Shown here piece after piece: positions 61,101 through 64,000 of a stretch of 64,000 bases of DNA. The notes beneath the pieces are model-generated. The model had not been told where the DNA came from. It did no database searches and saw only the letters and a list, made by a program, of their open reading frames with translations. Both the position numbers and the translations under genes were made by a program. Positions within the stretch are counted from its first letter, which is position 1. The number at the start of each line of letters is the position of its first letter. The stretch is from Caulochytrium protostelioides. Its lineage: Eukaryota > Chytridiomycota > Caulochytriomycetes > Caulochytriales > Caulochytriaceae. The stretch is taken from contig ML014132.1 of NCBI GenBank assembly GCA_003615045.1, positions 62,001 to 126,000 of the forward strand, given 5' to 3'.

Positions 61101-62354
61101 GGCAGCCGCGAGGGCCCGGGGCGGCGGGTCCAGGGTCAGCTGCAGGAGATGCACGTGGCTAATACTCGATGGCACCGCGGGTGCGGCGCGAGCGAGCGTG
61201 TGCGGGATATAGTGCCGCGAACGGCCGGACCGCCGCGACGGCAGGGTCTCATGGCCTTTCCAGTCCTGCCGGCCGGCCAGACCGCCACCCTCGGCATCCC
61301 CACGGGCAGCGGCGGCGGTGTCCGCGGCGCGGGCATCGGCTTCCGGATAGGCTGCGGCCGCGTGGCCCCCGCGGACGACGAAGGCCGGGAGGTGGAGCTG
61401 GGCGCCGAGCCGGGCCCACCCCGTCAACGCGGCGTTCTGCTCGCGACACAGCTCGGCCCAGCGGGCGCGGCTGATTGACTGGAGGATCTCGGTGGCGACG
61501 CGCTCGAGCCGGTTGCGCGTGGCGCAGCGGCGGTCCCAGAGCTCGGGTAGGTTGCGGAGATAGTCGGAGATCACGATGCCATGAATCGAGTCGGGCTGGA
61601 CGACTTCAAATAGGTCGCGGAGATGCTCGGGCGTGCGTATGGATTTGGGGACATCGCGCACGAGGAGCGAGTATCCGGAAAGACGATCGCGCTGCTCCTG
61701 GCTCAGTAGAAAGGTATGCCGAAGGCAGAGTGCGCGCTGGAACAGGCGGTGCAGACAGGCGAGGAACGCCAGCGTGCCAACGTAGCTAAAGACGACAATG
61801 ATCCAGTAGCGATGGGTATTGCTGACATTCGTGATGGTCAGGGCATCCAGGCCAAAGAGCGCCTGCCCACCGGTGATGTTGGTCGGCACCAGCGCGGTGA
61901 GGGCGGCGAGGAACGTGAAACAAAAATAGTAGGACATCCAGCGCATGATATAGATGACGGAGAAAGCGTCCGGGCCGATGCGTTGAAGCACAACCTCATC
62001 GCTGACGCGCATCACGGTGACAATCCAGACAAAGGGGTTCCACGATGCGCGGATGACGGGCGACCGCTGGCGCTCGGGCAGCAGGAACGTGCGCGGTTGG
62101 TAGGCCGTGCGCAACCACTGGGACTTGCCGCGCGCCAGCAGGCTGAACACGAGCAGCAGCACGCAGAACCCGCAGACGTTGAAGACGAGCGACCATTCGA
62201 ACGAGCGCAGAATCACGTGGGCGTCCGTATCAGGGTCGACCACCGACGATGCCGATGGCGACGCTGACGCTGACGATGCGGTGCGCGATGCCGTCAACGT
62301 GGCGGCCACACCCGCGACCCCGGCGGCTGTCGCCGTCGCCGTCGCCGAGTCCAT
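58191..62354 (-). CDS. CSC1/OSCA/TMEM63-family osmosensitive cation channel
   Basis: 1,387 residues, single exon, start at 62354-62352. The family forms mechanically or osmotically gated channels of the plasma or vacuolar membrane; yeast Csc1, Phm7 and Rsn1 are members. An N-terminal helix (FEWSLVFNVCGFCVLLLVFS, about 53-75) leads to the late-exocytosis region with WNPFVWIVTVMRVSDEVVLQ and RIGPDAFSVIYIMRWM. Next comes the cytosolic RNA-recognition-like domain: LSGYSLLVRDVPKSIRTPEH, FVVFNNLVSPHIAVMANLHH. The multi-helix pore follows (about 640-1010): QGLIPSLAMSILTAILPICL, FFINYVLFQTCIMGGLELIR, YADIAPLILLFVAVYFSVWV and YNFMYVYSFPTQSGGNFLFT. A Ser/Pro/Arg-rich insert of about 160 residues interrupts the cytosolic domain (about 390-550). 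The C-terminal 370 residues are mostly low complexity, then end in a short conserved-looking HPCLRQGVLSLWLPLDAYGA element. Confidence 0.93.
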   Translation of the reverse strand: MDSATATATAAGVAGVAATLTASRTASSASASPSASSVVDPDTDAHVILRSFEWSLVFNVCGFCVLLLVFSLLARGKSQWLRTAYQPRTFLLPERQRSPVIRASWNPFVWIVTVMRVSDEVVLQRIGPDAFSVIYIMRWMSYYFCFTFLAALTALVPTNITGGQALFGLDALTITNVSNTHRYWIIVVFSYVGTLAFLACLHRLFQRALCLRHTFLLSQEQRDRLSGYSLLVRDVPKSIRTPEHLRDLFEVVQPDSIHGIVISDYLRNLPELWDRRCATRNRLERVATEILQSISRARWAELCREQNAALTGWARLGAQLHLPAFVVRGGHAAAAYPEADARAADTAAAARGDAEGGGLAGRQDWKGHETLPSRRSGRSRHYIPHTLARAAPAVPSSISHVHLLQLTLDPPPRALAAAESAPQAAAEQQRGYNGELDGEGNAVADTAGVHAGDMTGIDASSPMLPHRPDRPASRPPSPSVVRSLSQRISRQPSASAAAAAVVARPSESDPPGRPMTASGMWSPKQLSQIRQLISAIALLNDEIGRVQEERLSEARALRSRPKRSWYLRWRKRSFNSVFVVFNNLVSPHIAVMANLHHTPGIMQERYIGVDPRDIYWQNLRLNVMERRMRWVLFLLASGVVIVFWSVLSTAINSVAQIQNLDQISSALKPLTSMDDSITGLIQGLIPSLAMSILTAILPICLRYLLVLAGHPTWLSVERSLIQIYYAFLIINVLLVGVIAGSTLSNLESWGLNPANILDTLAKSAPPVSTFFINYVLFQTCIMGGLELIRPFDILTHLGSFFWRNPSPRVTRDGMRPPRFAAGQALAKHSLIATIGLVYADIAPLILLFVAVYFSVWVVIYRYNFMYVYSFPTQSGGNFLFTASRQMFTGLYLHQIVLSGYFLLKKSYAPAGFLLFLIFITAMVQIYSGHSAALMMGVPAQAVIDQAHKRIRDAEHVAMQLAQTAQTAITDAPMDAIVPAHAVTANVMAVPSPGPAAGASSAIASHGIAPAPLSVSLMPPKSTTELAASSSGIEVASAYEDPREAIRNTVSIDGPRELLIETSLLRSVTPGGSPSRSRSHTTNACGTVGMVQRRPRASSTQRQNDIMMPGTAPVPSPSGRYSGYAAAHRAEASADAPDACIAVAVSPSVLPYLELPGHAHATTSFVRRGYPSAPSADANHVDADADADLPVTPGVMTPTSRLWVASDIARRPPVSASPVLVRPLATAPISALSAAPTADPLASAGGGTDIGLLRHGPDSAPASGRTDGSAGPLAGAASEASLNGVGREFITASRYALADSTLARHYRAGEGGNETREWRELFGHPCLRQGVLSLWLPLDAYGAVKDVIREVGTALDVQVGGAWIPPDGRSVQIESQALSEWQADSLNT

Positions 62355-64000
62355 GGTGTCCCGTCAGTTACGCGTGGCGCTGGTGACGACGCGCGGATTA
62401 GGAGCGTGAAACCAGGTCGGCACGCGGGGCCGCCAAAGGCATGATCTGGGTCCAGCACTACGGGCAAGCGTCGCGTCAGTCGCACGTGACTCCTGGAGCA
62501 GAAATCAGCCAGCCAGCCGTCGTCGCCCAAGTCAAGGCGGCGCGGGGTGGCCCAAGACGGATGGCGAATGGCGGATGGCGGATGGCGAGCCCGAACACGA
62601 GACCTGCCGACTCGGCGAGGTATGACGAGGTATGGCGAAACGCGATGCGGCACTCATCCGTCGCGCTCATCGAAAGAGCTTCGCCAGCTCGACTTCGTTG
62701 TACGCTTCATCGCCATCTGTTCTATCATCGCACGGACACCGCGTTGCAGTCCGGCAGGGCGGTCGACCCCCCGATCAACCGTCGCCACGCAGCGGCTACG
62801 TGCACGGCCGCATCGTCTCTGATGGATCGGCCGCCCACGGCCAGCGTCTGCTACGGCCAGGGCGGTGCCATCCCGGCGGCAACCGGTTTGGATTTGAACG
62901 GCCGCCGCGGCGTCTCCCTGATGGATGGCGGCGGTCCCGTTTGCCGCGGCGGAGAGAAATTTCCAGTGGCCATCAACACTTGAAACCTTGTGGGGCCGGC
63001 TGTGCCAGGAACGGTCATTCTTTCTGGCGTCGGGGGCGCAGCCGGGAGCATGGCGGCGGCGGCGCTGCGCCATGCGGTGGCCTTTCTTTGCCCCATTGAT
63101 GCCGATCCCTCTCCGACATCCAAAGCGATGATGTGGTGCGCGGCAGGATCGGATGATATGGACGCGTTTGATGAGTGGGATGTCATGAAAAAGCCGTGCA
63201 GGTGGCGACTTGAGATATAGGTGGCGACTTGATGTTCAAGGGGCGACTGGATATGCTGCCTGGATGTTCAGGTCGCCGTTCGTTGATTCAGGTGGTGCTG
63301 GCGTGGCCTACATCCAGCTGCACAGTCATCCGCCTCTCGTGATGATGGCCAGCTACCGACGGCTCGCGACCAAACGACGATGCAATGCCGAGATGCCGAG
63401 AGGCCGAGAGGCCGAAATGCATCGTCATCTATGTCCTCACCTCGGTGATAGGCAGTCATCGTATGAAACGGGTGAAGCGTGATCAGCCCAATGAAACATG
63501 TTCCGTTTCATCTGACGTGATTGGCACGGCGCACTAGCATGACGTGACGTGAGGGTCGAGCAGCATTGTCCATCTCGGTGCCGCTCATCGTAGCCAGAAC
63601 GCGCTCGTGGTATCAGACAATCATGGTATCAAGCCCATGTTCAAGACCGCGTCACGGTTGATTGCCGGCCGGGTGATAATAGCCATGTTCCACAACACGT
63701 CGGCTCGCATCGGCCCTGTCCCTTGCTCGCTCAGTGCCACTCGCCCCGCGTCCGGGCCAGCGAGCTGGAAGGCCCCTTTCCGCGACCGACCCGCGATGCT
63801 CACGGCCGCCCCTTCGCCGTCCGCGCATGCTGCGCCTCGGGGAGGGCCGTCGGGCCGGGAGGCAATTCCCGAAGATGGCAATGAATGCGATTCGTGCAAC
63901 ATCAATCAAGCCCCCTTGGTGGCCAATGGGCCAACGGTGTCACGCGTCGTTGCAACAGAGGTGGACGCGTGTTCTCGGCTGATCAGGAAACAGACCACAT
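62355..64000. other. 1.6 kb region without a supported gene
   Basis: Includes short tandem repeats: (GGATGGC)-type near 62558-62590, GGTGGCGACTTGA twice (63201-63232), and GATGCCGA-type near 63385-63420. A frame at 62990-63220 reads more protein-like than its surroundings but matches no family and lacks a good start. No partial gene is recognised at the right edge. Confidence 0.35.

Noticed and set aside
1-64000. tRNA and rRNA genes
   Set aside because: I scanned for B-box-like GGTTCGAATCC and acceptor-stem pairings and for rRNA core sequence and saw none. A tRNA scan would be decisive.

Overview
This is a GC-rich window from a eukaryote, almost certainly a zoosporic (flagellated) fungus. 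Fungal markers are the exomer ChAPs protein, an Oca-family phosphatase-like protein, an Ies2 subunit and a Ste11/Bck1-type MAPKKK. A CEP104-like ciliary-tip protein implies that the organism builds a flagellum, which points to Blastocladiomycota, Chytridiomycota or relatives such as Caulochytrium. The species cannot be proved from this window. Most genes are single-exon with long Ser/Ala/Pro/Asp-rich low-complexity stretches. The introns found have GTAAG/GTAAC-type donors and CAG/TAG acceptors. Genes are spaced by 0.3 to 4.7 kb and are not organised in operons.

Layout. 1-5882 (-): 5' part of a very long MAPKKK, cut by the window edge. 9170-10360 (+): aquaporin. 10949-15112 (+): CEP104-like ciliary-tip protein. 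15274-15615 (-): Coa4 twin-CX9C protein. 16245-17366 (+): Oca-type phosphatase-like protein. 17825-18958 (+): mitochondrial PanB. 20457-23099 (+): Ser/Thr-rich single-pass membrane protein. 24128-25234 (+): V-ATPase subunit d. 26569-29070 (+): ChAPs exomer protein. 30157-32334 (+): Mis12/Mtw1-like kinetochore protein. 33536-34183 (+): Ran. 36050-37322 (+): ribosomal protein eS25, with an intron directly after the ATG. 37497-38276 (-): three-exon BLOC-1 subunit 2, found only by splicing by eye. 39338-40948 (+): INO80 subunit Ies2. 42510-44450 (+): RGS-domain protein. 45878-47514 (+): three-exon thioredoxin reductase. 52208-55075 (+): C2H2 zinc-finger protein. 58191-62354 (-): CSC1/OSCA/TMEM63-type channel.

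The most unusual region is 55.58-58.17 kb, a small graveyard of mobile elements. It holds a decayed Fanzor (eukaryotic TnpB-like, RuvC-type) nuclease gene. All three expected catalytic acidic positions (D, E, D) can still be read, but the zinc-ribbon cysteines are gone and there are several frameshifts and stops. Hairpins sit at both ends. Immediately beyond it, on the opposite strand, is a decayed Ty1/copia Pol fragment.

The genes are mostly housekeeping and do not form one pathway. Loose themes are membrane traffic and organelle acidification (ChAPs, BLOC1S2, V-ATPase d), signalling (MAPKKK, RGS, Oca-like, Ran), mitochondrial function (Coa4, PanB), osmotic and membrane sensing (aquaporin, CSC1, the mucin-like membrane protein), and chromosomes (Mis12, Ies2). 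Large gaps, especially 47.5-52.2 kb and 5.9-9.2 kb, show no gene I can support.
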